Shown here piece by piece: positions 24,148 through 31,501 of a DNA stretch of 31,501 bases (position 1 is its first letter; every line of letters starts with the position of its first letter). Location of the stretch: positions 1 through 31,501 of the forward strand of contig DGHL01000027.1 in assembly GCA_002392645.1 (NCBI GenBank), in the 5' to 3' direction. The notes below the pieces were generated by a model. The model made no database searches, had not been told where the DNA came from, and saw only the letters and a list, made by a program, of their open reading frames with translations. The position numbers and the translations under genes are program-made. Origin of the DNA: Prevotellaceae bacterium UBA3849. Lineage in GTDB: Bacteria > Bacteroidota > Bacteroidia > Bacteroidales > Bacteroidaceae.

Positions 24148-25614
24148 TTACCTCACCACCATCTTTTGCACTCCTGGCTCTAACGGGCCTTCTACATTCT
24201 TTATGTTATAGTTTACGACATCATCAAGCATTATCATAGGACGCTCATCCTTTCGCTTGACGGTGAAGGATATATTACTCAGGCGTAAGCCGTCGACATG
24301 GCGGGCATATACTCCGTAGGACGGAGTGAAACCGGCAAACTTTGGCTCTGGATAATTGGTGCCTTGCTCACGATATTCGCGCACGGCATGCTCTGCCCTG
24401 CCACCGCCGGCATACTCTACCCTGACATTACTGATATCAATATTACGCAGAGGAGTGCCTTTCATGCCTGTTATTATTATTCCTGCTATAGAGTCTGCAT
24501 TGAGGCAGGTTACATTCCTTATCTTTATATTCCTGCCCGACGATATGTCTTGGCGTTCCTTCGGACCGCGGTTGCGACATCCTGTGGTGATGTATATAGG
24601 GTAATGATGTGTATGGTCTATGGTCACGTTATTTACATACACATCTTCCATCATTCCCTGGTCAACGCTTTCGAATGCGAGTCCGCTGCTATATTCGCCC
24701 TTGCAGTCGAGTATCTTGATATTTCGGTAGCCTCCGTTACTCTCCGTACCAAGTTTTATCCTTCCGCATACCCATCCCACTGGCTCTGGAATCTTGGTTC
24801 CGTCAAGGTAGGTACCGCACTTATAGCCGGTTACGGTGCAGTTCTTCACCGTAACATTCTCGCATGGCACGACGGCCTTCAGTGCGTAGGAACTCTTCAA
24901 TACTATGCCATCATCATGCGAAGTATTCACCACACTGTTCTTTATTACAAGATTCTTGCAGCAATCTATATCCACACCGTCACGGTTAGTATCAACGGTG
25001 ATGCCATTTATTATTGTATTCTCACATCCGGTAACGATAATGGCAAAATGTCCGCCACGGTATATCGTCACGTCACTAATCCTTACGTTCTTACACAGTT
25101 TGAATGCTATGGCCTTGTCACCGGTATCTACACCGCCGCCTTCAACTATGCCTGCCTTTTCCTTATCTTTCTTGGTCAGTCCCACACCGTCGATGAAGCC
25201 TTTGCCCGTCACTGCTATATTCTTTTCTCCATCAGCCCATATCAGGGAGTTATGAAAGAAGGTATGGCCACCATCCTGATACTGCGGACCTTCCCATGGC
25301 TCTCGTGCATCATAAGCATTGGATGATTCCGGCGCAGCAATTATCTTGGCTCCTTCCGTAAGGTGCAGTTCTATGTTCGACTTCATCCGTATGCTACCAC
25401 ACAGATATTCTCCATTTGGTATCACTATCCTGCCGCCACCCTTTTCCACTGCCGCCTCAATGGCGCGATTGATGGCATCGTGTGTCAGGGTCTTGCCATC
25501 GGCTACGGCTCCATAATCCATGACGTTGAAATCCGCCTTTTGCTTCGCCATAACACTCATCGTACCACACAGCATTAGCAACAAGACTGCCATGTGCCTC
25601 TTTGCCGCAAACAT
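24148..25614 (-). CDS. Secreted glycoside hydrolase family 28 (polygalacturonase-like)
   Basis: This is a right-handed parallel beta-helix protein with a signal peptide. I choose the ATG at 25614 (488 residues, MFAAKRHMAVLLLMLCGTM) because an AGGA lies eleven bases upstream; an ATG at 25638 would add eight residues. The N-terminus has the pectinase-superfamily opening FNVMDYGAVADGKTLTHDAI. GH28-like sites, numbered from 25638, are NRDGVDIDCC (218-227), SHDDGIVLKS (240-249), GRIKLGTES (292-300) and GLAFES (319-324). The paired aspartates are kept, but the usual GHG and RIK elements are altered, as in many bacterial GH28 branches acting on rhamnogalacturonan or oligosaccharides. Expected activity is hydrolysis of galacturonic-acid-containing pectin in the periplasm or outside. 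Its promoter is embedded in an 18-base inverted repeat, suggesting control by a dimeric regulator. Confidence 0.85.
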   Translation of the reverse strand: MFAAKRHMAVLLLMLCGTMSVMAKQKADFNVMDYGAVADGKTLTHDAINRAIEAAVEKGGGRIVIPNGEYLCGSIRMKSNIELHLTEGAKIIAAPESSNAYDAREPWEGPQYQDGGHTFFHNSLIWADGEKNIAVTGKGFIDGVGLTKKDKEKAGIVEGGGVDTGDKAIAFKLCKNVRISDVTIYRGGHFAIIVTGCENTIINGITVDTNRDGVDIDCCKNLVIKNSVVNTSHDDGIVLKSSYALKAVVPCENVTVKNCTVTGYKCGTYLDGTKIPEPVGWVCGRIKLGTESNGGYRNIKILDCKGEYSSGLAFESVDQGMMEDVYVNNVTIDHTHHYPIYITTGCRNRGPKERQDISSGRNIKIRNVTCLNADSIAGIIITGMKGTPLRNIDISNVRVEYAGGGRAEHAVREYREQGTNYPEPKFAGFTPSYGVYARHVDGLRLSNISFTVKRKDERPMIMLDDVVNYNIKNVEGPLEPGVQKMVVR

Positions 25615-25660
25615 TTTTTCCAATCCTACTACATTCATAATGATTACACTTATAATAAAA

Positions 25661-25710
25661 ACTGTTGCAAATTTACAGATTTACTCTTAATCCTGCAAAT
25701 TTGCAACAGT
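25661..25710 (-). promoter_or_regulatory. Promoter inside an 18-base inverted repeat (candidate operator) for the GH28 gene
   Basis: Arms 25661-25678 and 25693-25710 (ACTGTTGCAAATTTRCAG and its complement) match in 17 of 18 positions. Minus-strand TTTG (25699-25696), a 20-base spacer and TAAATTTG (25675-25668) form a good promoter with one box in each arm. A dimeric DNA-binding protein on this repeat would cover both promoter elements. It could also fold as a terminator for transcripts from murI, since TTTTTATT follows. Confidence 0.65.
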
Positions 25711-25772
25711 CTTTCCATAAAAATACAAAAATAAAAAATGTTAACACAATTCCTTATGTTCACAATTTTTCG

Positions 25773-25866
25773 TAACTTTGTATGCAGGTGGGTTCTAATA
25801 ATTCCCACCTATAAAGAGATTCTGATAATCTTATATCTATATGTAAGGGAAGAATGTGATTATCAG
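25773..25866 (+). promoter_or_regulatory. Orphan plus-strand promoter with downstream hairpins (possible small RNA)
   Basis: TAACTTTG at 25773-25780 matches the -7 consensus, but the -33 position is poor. The predicted transcript would open with the 25-base repeat at 25786-25810 (stem AGGTGGG/CCCACCT) and continue into a nine-base stem CTGATAATC (25822-25830) / GATTATCAG (25858-25866). No plus-strand gene follows; the transcript would run antisense into murI. Confidence 0.35.
25786..25810. repeat. Solo copy of the MITE terminal repeat, downstream of murI
   Basis: The first 23 bases, beginning AGGTGGGTTCTAATAATT, are the exact reverse complement of 31400-31422 and differ by one base from 31230-31252. 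This copy closes into a seven-base stem (AGGTGGG/CCCACCT). Confidence 0.8.
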
Positions 25867-25897
25867 TGCGAGTTTCCTTGAAGTATGGTCTGGGGTA

Positions 25898-26713
25898 TTA
25901 TAAGTCTATATGCTCCACGTTAATGTCTTCGTGTAGGAAGATGCGGGCACATTCCTTGAAACGCTCTGGCGATTCGGTGGTATAGTAACGCATGGTGGCG
26001 CCACGGCTGCAGCGGCTGTCCATCTCAGGATGACGGTGCAGGTAGTCAACTAATGAGTTGGCTACATACTCTCCCTGTGGCACTATTCTTATTCCTGCAG
26101 GTACTGCTTTGCGCAGGGCTGTCATTAGCAAGGGGTAGTGCGTGCAGCCGAGGATGATGGTGTCAATCAGCGGGTCGCGCTCCAACAACTGGCGGATGCG
26201 CTTGCTGACGAAATAATCTGCTCCCTCGCTCTCAGCCTCACCGGCTTCTACGATGGCAGCCCACAGGGGGCATGCCTGTCCGGTGACGGTGATGTCGGGA
26301 TGCAGTTTTGCTATCTCTAATTCGTAACTCTTTGAGCGTATGGTTCCTTCCGTTGCTACGATGCCTACGTGACGGCTGTTGGTAAGATCGCCGATGATTT
26401 CCACTGTCGGGCGTATTACACCGAGTACGCGTTTGGCAGGATCGATTAAAGGAAGATCGTTCTGCTGAATGGTGCGCAGAGCCTTGGCTGATGCCGTATT
26501 GCAGCCGAGAATGACAAGGTCGCACCCCATATCAAACAGGTGCATGACGGCTTGGCGCGTAAATTCATATACCACGTCGAAACTACGTGAGCCGTAAGGA
26601 GCTCGTGCGTTATCGCCAAGGTATATGAAGTCGCGTTCAGGCAGACTTTTACGCAACTGCTGTAATATAGTCAGTCCGCCGTAGCCAGAGTCAAATACGC
26701 CTATAGGTCCCAT
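25898..26713 (-). CDS. murI: Glutamate racemase
   Basis: MurI interconverts L- and D-glutamate without cofactor, supplying D-glutamate for peptidoglycan. The 271-residue protein has both catalytic cysteines in their motifs: VILGCNTASA (C71) and IILGCTHYPLL (C190, with H192), together with the N-terminal signature GVFDSGYGGLTI and YLGDNARAPYG. Length is typical (about 260-285). It is cytoplasmic. It is the last gene of the bamA-skp-skp-skp-murI series, 45 bases after the third skp, and a nine-base hairpin in that gap could reduce read-through so that murI is made at a lower level than the chaperones. Confidence 0.96.
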   Translation of the reverse strand: MGPIGVFDSGYGGLTILQQLRKSLPERDFIYLGDNARAPYGSRSFDVVYEFTRQAVMHLFDMGCDLVILGCNTASAKALRTIQQNDLPLIDPAKRVLGVIRPTVEIIGDLTNSRHVGIVATEGTIRSKSYELEIAKLHPDITVTGQACPLWAAIVEAGEAESEGADYFVSKRIRQLLERDPLIDTIILGCTHYPLLMTALRKAVPAGIRIVPQGEYVANSLVDYLHRHPEMDSRCSRGATMRYYTTESPERFKECARIFLHEDINVEHIDL

Positions 26714-26723
26714 TATGCAATAA

Positions 26724-26749
26724 GCGCGAAGACATTGCCATCTCCGCGC
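26724..26749 (-). terminator. Hairpin between skp and murI, possible attenuator
   Basis: On the minus strand GCGCGGAGA (26749-26741) pairs with TCTTCGCGC (26732-26724) including one G-U pair, with an eight-base loop, followed by TTATTG. It lies ten bases past the skp stop. The U tract is weak, so partial termination or RNA processing is more likely than complete termination. Confidence 0.45.
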
Positions 26750-26758
26750 ATGACTTTT

Positions 26759-27265
26759 TTACTTAAGATTAGCTTCTATGCGAGCAGATACGTTCTCTGA
26801 ATTATGTGGTGAGAGGAACGGACATGCCTCGCTGTCGGTATTGACAATCATGAGATAGTCGCCCATGAGGCCAACGGTCTGGATGGCCTTGTTCAGCTTC
26901 TGCTTAACCGGAGCCAACGCATCAGCCTCAGCCTGTTTCATCAAGCGTTCAGACTCCTTACGAAACTGTACGTTACGATCGAGCAGGGCCTGCAAGTCAG
27001 CCTGACGCTTCTGACGTATAGCATCATCGAGCACCTTCTGTTGGTCGAGGAACATCTCATATTTCTCGTTGAATTCAGTCTCTGCTGCCTTGAGTTCATC
27101 CGCATACTGCTTACGCAGGTCTTCCACGTTGTTCATTGCGATGACATAGTCAGGCATAGACTTGAGCAACCTTTCATACGAGAAATAACCTATTTTCGCC
27201 TGCTGTGCCATCATAGTGGCGCAGCAAGCGAAAAGTATAGTTATAGTGAAGATTACTTTCTTCAT
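26759..27265 (-). CDS. skp: OmpH/Skp-family periplasmic chaperone (third copy)
   Basis: The 168-residue protein has a signal peptide (MKKVIFTITILFACCATMMA) and the OmpH pattern: short N-terminal strand KIGYFSYERLLKSMPDY, then a long charged coiled coil (about residues 45-120; EDLRKQYADELKAAETEFNE, DDAIRQKRQADLQALLDRN), then APVKQKLNKAIQTVGLMGDY and a C-terminal strand. Skp-type proteins form trimeric tentacled chaperones that hold unfolded outer-membrane proteins in the periplasm. Length matches the family (about 160-175). It is the copy nearest murI and the most divergent at the C-terminus, where the other two end in short domains containing 'SPKIDIS' or 'VKDVTPDV'. Confidence 0.85.
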   Translation of the reverse strand: MKKVIFTITILFACCATMMAQQAKIGYFSYERLLKSMPDYVIAMNNVEDLRKQYADELKAAETEFNEKYEMFLDQQKVLDDAIRQKRQADLQALLDRNVQFRKESERLMKQAEADALAPVKQKLNKAIQTVGLMGDYLMIVNTDSEACPFLSPHNSENVSARIEANLK

Positions 27266-27319
27266 TTCTTACAAAAAATTATTATAGGTACCTGTAACCT
27301 GTATTATGCACAGTATATA

Positions 27320-27820
27320 TTACTTCAGCTTATTGAGCTCAGCCTTAACGTCAGGAGTAACGTCCTTAACGTCTGCACCGATGTAAGGGAATGTACCCTC
27401 CTGCATGATATAGGTGTAGTTACCAGCCTTACCTACGTTCTCGATAGCTGTGAGCACTTTCTTCTGTATAGGTGCCATGAGCTCCTCCTGCTTCTTCTGC
27501 ATGTTCTGCTGATTCTGCTGGTAAGCCTCCTGGAACTTCTGCTGAAGAGCCTGCAGGTCGCTCTCTGTCTGCTGCTGTGCAGTAGCACTCATTGTTGACC
27601 TGTTCTTCTCATAGTCCTCGAACTTACGCTGTATCTCTTCCTGCATAGCCTTGAGGTCGTTGTCATACTGCTGTGCAAGCGCCTGCAGTTCACCGTTAGC
27701 CTTTGTCAACTCTGGGAGGCTCTGCATTATTGACTGTGTATCAACCTTGCCAAACTTCTGTGCGTTAGCGCCTGTAGCCACAGCGAACACTGCAACGAGC
27801 GCAATGATAATCTTTTTCAT
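27320..27820 (-). CDS. skp: OmpH/Skp-family periplasmic chaperone (second copy)
   Basis: This 166-residue protein has a signal peptide (MKKIIIALVAVFAVATGANA), the N-terminal strand motif KFGKVDTQSIMQSLPELTKA, and a glutamine-rich coiled coil about residues 40-115 (for example QQTESDLQALQQKFQEAYQQ and NQQNMQKKQEELMAPIQKKV), then VGKAGNYTYIMQEGTFPYIG, the family's C-terminal strand pair. The glutamine content of the coil is notably higher than in its neighbours. It lies 54 bases before the third copy and 80 bases after the first, in the same direction. The expected role is holding outer-membrane proteins for the BamA machine encoded upstream. Confidence 0.9.
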   Translation of the reverse strand: MKKIIIALVAVFAVATGANAQKFGKVDTQSIMQSLPELTKANGELQALAQQYDNDLKAMQEEIQRKFEDYEKNRSTMSATAQQQTESDLQALQQKFQEAYQQNQQNMQKKQEELMAPIQKKVLTAIENVGKAGNYTYIMQEGTFPYIGADVKDVTPDVKAELNKLK

Positions 27821-27900
27821 TTTCTTTTTGTTCTTTTGTTTATTTGTTAGCTATTTGTTTTGTCAAAATCATAAGGTCTCATCCCTTAACCTTCGATATA

Positions 27901-28434
27901 TTAATATCCGAGTTTTCCGAGCACTTCGTTAGAGATGTCAATCTTTGGTGATGCGAAGATGATGCCATTCTCTGCTGCACGGTCAACCACCATCTGGTAG
28001 CCACGCAGTTCAGCCACTTCCTTCACTGCATTATATATCTCATCCTGTATAGGTGACATAAGGCTCTCACGCTTCTTAAACAATTCACCCTCCGGACCGA
28101 AATACTTTTTCTTCAAGTCAGCAGCCTCTTTTTCTTTCTGCATTATAGCATCCTGCTTAGCCTGCTTCTGTTCCTGCGACAGGAACACCACTTCATTCTG
28201 GTAGTTCTTATACATGGTTGACGCCTCTGTGTTAAGCGCCTCCACCTCAGCCTGCCAGCGTTTGCTAACCTGTGACAATTGTTCGTTGGCACGTTCGTAC
28301 GCAGGTATGTTCTTCAGAATATACTCCATATCAATCAACGCATATTTCTGCGCAGCAGAATTAAGAACGAAGAATGAAGACTGCAGGATTAACACCACTG
28401 CCAAAGCTGTTATTTTTCTTGTAATCTGTTTCAT
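27901..28434 (-). CDS. skp: OmpH/Skp-family periplasmic chaperone (first copy)
   Basis: The 177-residue protein has an N-terminal signal region MKQITRKITALAVVLILQSS followed by FFVLNSAAQ, then the OmpH motif KYALIDMEYILKNIPAYERA, a coiled coil about 55-130 (SQVSKRWQAEVEALNTEAST, LSQEQKQAKQDAIMQKEKEA), and LMSPIQDEIYNAVKEVAELR with RGYQMVVDRAAENGIIFASP at the end, the segment best conserved among Bacteroidetes Skp proteins. The signal peptide is slightly long, and its segment LQSSFFVLNS is encoded by DNA resembling the TTCATTCTTCGTTCTT-type intergenic repeat. It follows bamA by 160 bases and is the copy most like the single Skp of other phyla. Confidence 0.92.
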   Translation of the reverse strand: MKQITRKITALAVVLILQSSFFVLNSAAQKYALIDMEYILKNIPAYERANEQLSQVSKRWQAEVEALNTEASTMYKNYQNEVVFLSQEQKQAKQDAIMQKEKEAADLKKKYFGPEGELFKKRESLMSPIQDEIYNAVKEVAELRGYQMVVDRAAENGIIFASPKIDISNEVLGKLGY

Positions 28435-28594
28435 ATTCTTATCTTTTTTAATTGGTTTGACGATGCGAAAGTATATATTTTTCTTTTTATCCGCAAGTTG
28501 TGAATCCCTACTTTACGTAGGATTTTCCCTAAACAATGCTTTTGGACATACTCATGCCAGAGTGCCTCGAAGAACTCTATGCGCTAAGCATACC
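28435..28594 (-). other. Intra-operon gap between bamA and first skp
   Basis: The 160-base gap holds a stem-loop (AATCCCTAC at 28503-28511 with GTAGGATT at 28517-28524, one bulged C) with no U tract, so it is more likely a processing or stability element than a terminator. A weak promoter-like TATACTTTC lies near 28470 on the minus strand, and could give the skp genes extra transcription. Confidence 0.35.
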
Positions 28595-31216
28595 TTAGAA
28601 CTCCTGTCCAAGTATGAAGTGGAAGTTGCTGCCTCCCTTGTTGCCATATACCTTATCGAAGCCATACGCCCAGTCAAGTCCCATAAGTCCGACCATAGGC
28701 AGGTATATACGTATGCCAAGTCCGGCAGAACGCTTCATATCGAACGGATTAAACTTCCTTATATCCGACCATGCATTACCAGCCTCAACGAATCCGAGTC
28801 CATAGATGGTAGTGTTACCGAGCATGAACGGATAGCGCAACTCAAGAGAGAAGCGGTCGTAGGCATAGCCCTCTGCACCGTAAGGTGTAAGCGAACCATT
28901 CTCGTAACCACGCAGTCCGATGGTCTCCTCTGCATAGCTGCTGGAGTAACCAGACATACCATCACCACCCATATAGAATGTCTCGAAAGGAGACTTCTTG
29001 TCTGCATTGAAGTGTCCAAGCAAACCGAACTCTGCGCGTGTCATAAGCACGAAACACTTCATGCCGTTTGTCAATGCAGAGTAAGTCCTTGACTTAAACT
29101 TCCATTTATGATACTCAATCCAGCGATATTTCTCCTGCAGTTCACTCTGATATGTAGAAGACTTCTGGTCAAGTGCAAGCTTTGAATAGTCCTTTCCGTC
29201 CATCAACGACCATGGTGGAGTAACCGACAGCGACAACTCGAAGTCTGAACCAGAGCGTGGGAACAGTGGGTTATCCGTAGATGAACGACTGAGTGCTATG
29301 TTAAAGTTAAGGTTGTTACAGTTACCGTTCTGCACGAGGAAGTAGTTCCAACCCTTCAGCATATAGCGTGTATAGGCCATAGTTGCAGACAACTGGAAAT
29401 AGTCGTCAGGCCAACGTAGGCGCTTACCCCATCCTATCGAACCGCCGAGCAACTTCACATATTTGTCAGGGTCGTAGTAGTTCGCCATATTCGTACTGAA
29501 GTCTGTACTATAACCGAGTGCATTACCATAATAGTTGTTCATCCATGCAGAGTTATAGTAATTAGAGTTTACGTCCGTCTGCTTTGAGAAGAACACGCCG
29601 GCACTGAACTGTATAGGACGCTTGCCACCGAACCATCCAGTCTGGTAAGACAGGTTATACGCCTGATAGTAGGTACCATTAGTCTGTGCACTGAGTCCGA
29701 GCGACTCACCATCACCTATAGGCATGATGCCGCGGTGCTCCTTGTTACGGTTGAACAGGTTAGCCATAGAGAAGTTATTCAGCTTCAATCCTATCTTACC
29801 TATGACACCCGTCTGTCCCCATCCGAGCGAGAACTCAACCTGGTCGTTAGACTTCTGCTCAAGATTCCAGTTAATGTCCACCGTACCGTCTTCGCCGTTA
29901 GGTCTTACATCAGGGTTTACCTTCTCCTGATCGAAGTGTCCCATCGTTGCTATCTCACGGGCAGAACGCATCAGTGCATCCTTAGAGAAGAGGTCGCCCG
30001 GCTTTGTACGCAACTCACGGCGCACTACCTTCTCATACAATCGGGTATTACCCGTTATCCTCACATGAGATATATGTGCCTGTGGTCCCTCCATTATGCG
30101 CATCTCAAGGTCGATACTGTCGCCTACCACGTTCACCTCCACGGGGTCGAGCTGATAGAACAGGTAACCATTATTCCAATATGCGTTGCCTACGGCATCC
30201 TCATCCTCAGTCAGTCTTTTCTTCAGCAGAGTCTGGTCATACACGTCACCCTTGTTCATACCGAGGATTTTCGCCAACTGATCCGTATCATACACGGTAT
30301 TACCTGCCCATGTTATGTTGCGCACATAATATTTCTTACCCTCAAACAGGTTGAGATATACGTCCACATGCTTCTCGTCACCAGCCGACACCACGCTGTC
30401 AGCGAGCAACACGGCATCGCGATAGCCACGCTCATTATACCATGTTATGAGATTCTGCTTATCCTCGCTGAGTTTCTCCGGAGTAAACTTAGAACTCTTA
30501 AGGAAAGAACGGAACTTACCTGCTTCATGGAGTTTTTTCAACGCACCCTTCTTTATCAGTCCGCCTTTCAGCTCCTTATCAGAGAATTCAGAGTTACCGC
30601 TTATATATATGTTGCGTATCTTCGCCTTTTCCTTCTTGTCAATCTCAATATCGAGAATCACATGATCGCGCTGTGTAACATCCTCACGCTGCAATATGTT
30701 CACCTCAACATTCTTGTATCCCTTATCCTCGAAGTACTTACGTGCGAGAGTCTTTGCCCTCGCCAGCATATTCGGGGTAATCTGCGAGCCCTTGAGCAGT
30801 CCGAGTTTCTGCTCCATATCCTCACGCTCAGCCTTCTTCTTCAGTCCGTAGTAGTTTATCTCGCTTACACGCGGACGTGTCTTGAGGTAAACATGCAGGT
30901 ATATAGAGTCACCCACTATGGAGTCAGCAGCTATCTTGACGTCAGAGAACAGTCCGTGCTTCCAATAGCGCTTCACTGCCTCTGTTATCTCGTTGCCCGG
31001 CACGCTGACATGCTGACCTACCGACAAACCTGATATTCCCGTGAGCATATATTCCTCATAGCCCTCCACGCCACTCACCCTGAGAGCAGCGATGGTGCAT
31101 ACCCTTACCTGCGACATATAAGATATGTCGGGATTTACAATCTTCTCCTGTGCCACGACCCCAAGCGATGCCAGTGTCAAAGCTACAAGCAAGCAAAAAC
31201 GTCTTGCAAATATCAT
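28595..31216 (-). CDS. bamA: Outer-membrane protein assembly factor BamA
   Basis: BamA is the essential outer-membrane insertase for beta-barrel proteins. The 873-residue protein has a signal peptide (MIFARRFCLLVALTLASLGVVA), five POTRA domains about residues 35-115, 115-200, 200-300, 300-375 and 375-450 (recurring starts such as AKIRNIYISGNSEFSDKEL, YYVRNITWAGNTVYDTDQL, AHISHVRITGNTRLYEKV), and an Omp85 barrel from about 450 (VEFSLGWGQTGVIGKIGLKL). The conserved barrel segment GLGFVEAGNAWSDIRKFNPF and the last strand ending NFHFILGQEF, with terminal phenylalanine, are intact. It is slightly longer than E. coli BamA (810), as usual in Bacteroidetes. The start is supported by AAGGA four bases before the ATG. 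Three skp genes and murI follow in the same direction. Confidence 0.97.
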   Translation of the reverse strand: MIFARRFCLLVALTLASLGVVAQEKIVNPDISYMSQVRVCTIAALRVSGVEGYEEYMLTGISGLSVGQHVSVPGNEITEAVKRYWKHGLFSDVKIAADSIVGDSIYLHVYLKTRPRVSEINYYGLKKKAEREDMEQKLGLLKGSQITPNMLARAKTLARKYFEDKGYKNVEVNILQREDVTQRDHVILDIEIDKKEKAKIRNIYISGNSEFSDKELKGGLIKKGALKKLHEAGKFRSFLKSSKFTPEKLSEDKQNLITWYNERGYRDAVLLADSVVSAGDEKHVDVYLNLFEGKKYYVRNITWAGNTVYDTDQLAKILGMNKGDVYDQTLLKKRLTEDEDAVGNAYWNNGYLFYQLDPVEVNVVGDSIDLEMRIMEGPQAHISHVRITGNTRLYEKVVRRELRTKPGDLFSKDALMRSAREIATMGHFDQEKVNPDVRPNGEDGTVDINWNLEQKSNDQVEFSLGWGQTGVIGKIGLKLNNFSMANLFNRNKEHRGIMPIGDGESLGLSAQTNGTYYQAYNLSYQTGWFGGKRPIQFSAGVFFSKQTDVNSNYYNSAWMNNYYGNALGYSTDFSTNMANYYDPDKYVKLLGGSIGWGKRLRWPDDYFQLSATMAYTRYMLKGWNYFLVQNGNCNNLNFNIALSRSSTDNPLFPRSGSDFELSLSVTPPWSLMDGKDYSKLALDQKSSTYQSELQEKYRWIEYHKWKFKSRTYSALTNGMKCFVLMTRAEFGLLGHFNADKKSPFETFYMGGDGMSGYSSSYAEETIGLRGYENGSLTPYGAEGYAYDRFSLELRYPFMLGNTTIYGLGFVEAGNAWSDIRKFNPFDMKRSAGLGIRIYLPMVGLMGLDWAYGFDKVYGNKGGSNFHFILGQEF

Positions 31217-31229
31217 TTATCCTTATTTT

Positions 31230-31422
31230 AGGTGGGTTCTAAAAATTCCCACGAGTTAAATTAGTTAATTACATGAATAACATTATGTTATATTTTTGTT
31301 TTCTTTCGGTGCAAACTGTTAACTCCTGCGGTCACATAGCCCGCTATGCTCCCTTATCAGTTAATATTTTGCCCTCGAAACAAATTCAAAAATCTGACAG
31401 TGGGAATTATTAGAACCCACCT
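31230..31422. mobile_element. MITE-like element with 23-base terminal inverted repeats, upstream of bamA
   Basis: Ends 31230-31252 and 31400-31422 are inverted copies matching in 22 of 23 bases, starting AGGTGGGTTCTAA. The 147-base interior has no ORF. If the ends are taken as GGTGGG...CCCACC, the element is bracketed by TA on both sides, as expected for IS630/Tc1-type insertion. It sits 14 bases upstream of the bamA start codon, within its leader. Confidence 0.65.
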
Positions 31423-31501
31423 ATAACTTTTTGTTCTTTTATTATTCGAATATAGAATGCAGCCTTTCGTTTAGGGAAAATTGTGTATAAAAGAGAAGGA
31501 G
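31423..31501. other. Right-edge region, possible end of an upstream minus-strand gene
   Basis: On the minus strand one frame reads from the window edge into FYTQFSLNERLHSIFE and stops at TAA near 31443. It is too short to identify. The gene usually found upstream of bamA in this group (uppS) is not recognisable here. Confidence 0.2.

Noticed and set aside
24298..25326. 342-codon plus-strand open frame
   Set aside because: Antisense to the GH28 gene; no recognisable domain and no ribosome site.
20111..25638. Complete pectin utilisation locus
   Set aside because: There is no SusC/SusD pair, no hybrid two-component or AraC regulator, and no other pectin enzyme; the two GH28 genes have separate promoters and unrelated genes between them.
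29735..31033. 432-codon open frame on the plus strand
   Set aside because: It lies wholly antisense to bamA, whose domains and start are clear. Its composition is that of a complementary-strand shadow.

Overview
The window looks like chromosome from a Bacteroidales bacterium, most likely a Prevotella-type organism (Prevotellaceae). Evidence: Bacteroidetes-type promoters (TTTG, 19-20 bases, TAnnTTTG) precede several genes; the bamA-skp-murI order and BamA sequence are of the Bacteroidetes kind; the 1751-residue surface protein has the 'YNLSGQ...GVYIINGRK' tail common in Prevotella exported proteins; and intergenic DNA carries AT-rich palindromes and GAAGAGTGAAGAA-type repeats. The genus is inference.

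Layout. (1) 1-4766, minus strand: 5' part of a nonribosomal peptide synthetase, C-A-T-C-A(partial), running off the left edge. Its start codon overlaps the stop of a small secreted remnant of a PAP2/class A acid phosphatase (4763-5032). (2) 5222-5905, plus: SAM-dependent O-methyltransferase, divergent, with its promoter almost touching the start codon. (3) 6141-11633, minus: a very large secreted surface protein followed by a small acidic 'MKKIYISP' protein. (4) 11946-12305, minus: rplS with its own promoter and leader. (5) 12650-19491, minus: an RND efflux operon (adaptor, pump, outer-membrane factor) whose last gene is lpxA; a 30-base inverted-repeat element sits between adaptor and pump. 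(6) 20111-25638: two secreted pectin-type enzymes on the minus strand (an esterase-GH28 fusion and a single GH28) flanking a plus-strand pair (LolA-like exported protein, guanine deaminase). (7) 25898-31216, minus: bamA, three skp/ompH genes and murI. A 193-bp MITE-like element lies just upstream of bamA, and a solo copy of its end lies just past murI.

How the genes fit together. The right third is outer-membrane protein assembly (BamA barrel insertase plus three periplasmic Skp-type holdases) coupled to peptidoglycan precursor supply (MurI). The middle is envelope defence: a tripartite pump co-transcribed with a lipid A acyltransferase. The two GH28 proteins and the esterase suggest pectin (homogalacturonan or rhamnogalacturonan) use, but no SusC/SusD pair or regulator is visible, so this is not a full polysaccharide utilisation locus. 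The NRPS is the main accessory feature; its product cannot be named from this partial gene.

No tRNA, rRNA, CRISPR array, transposase or phage gene was seen.
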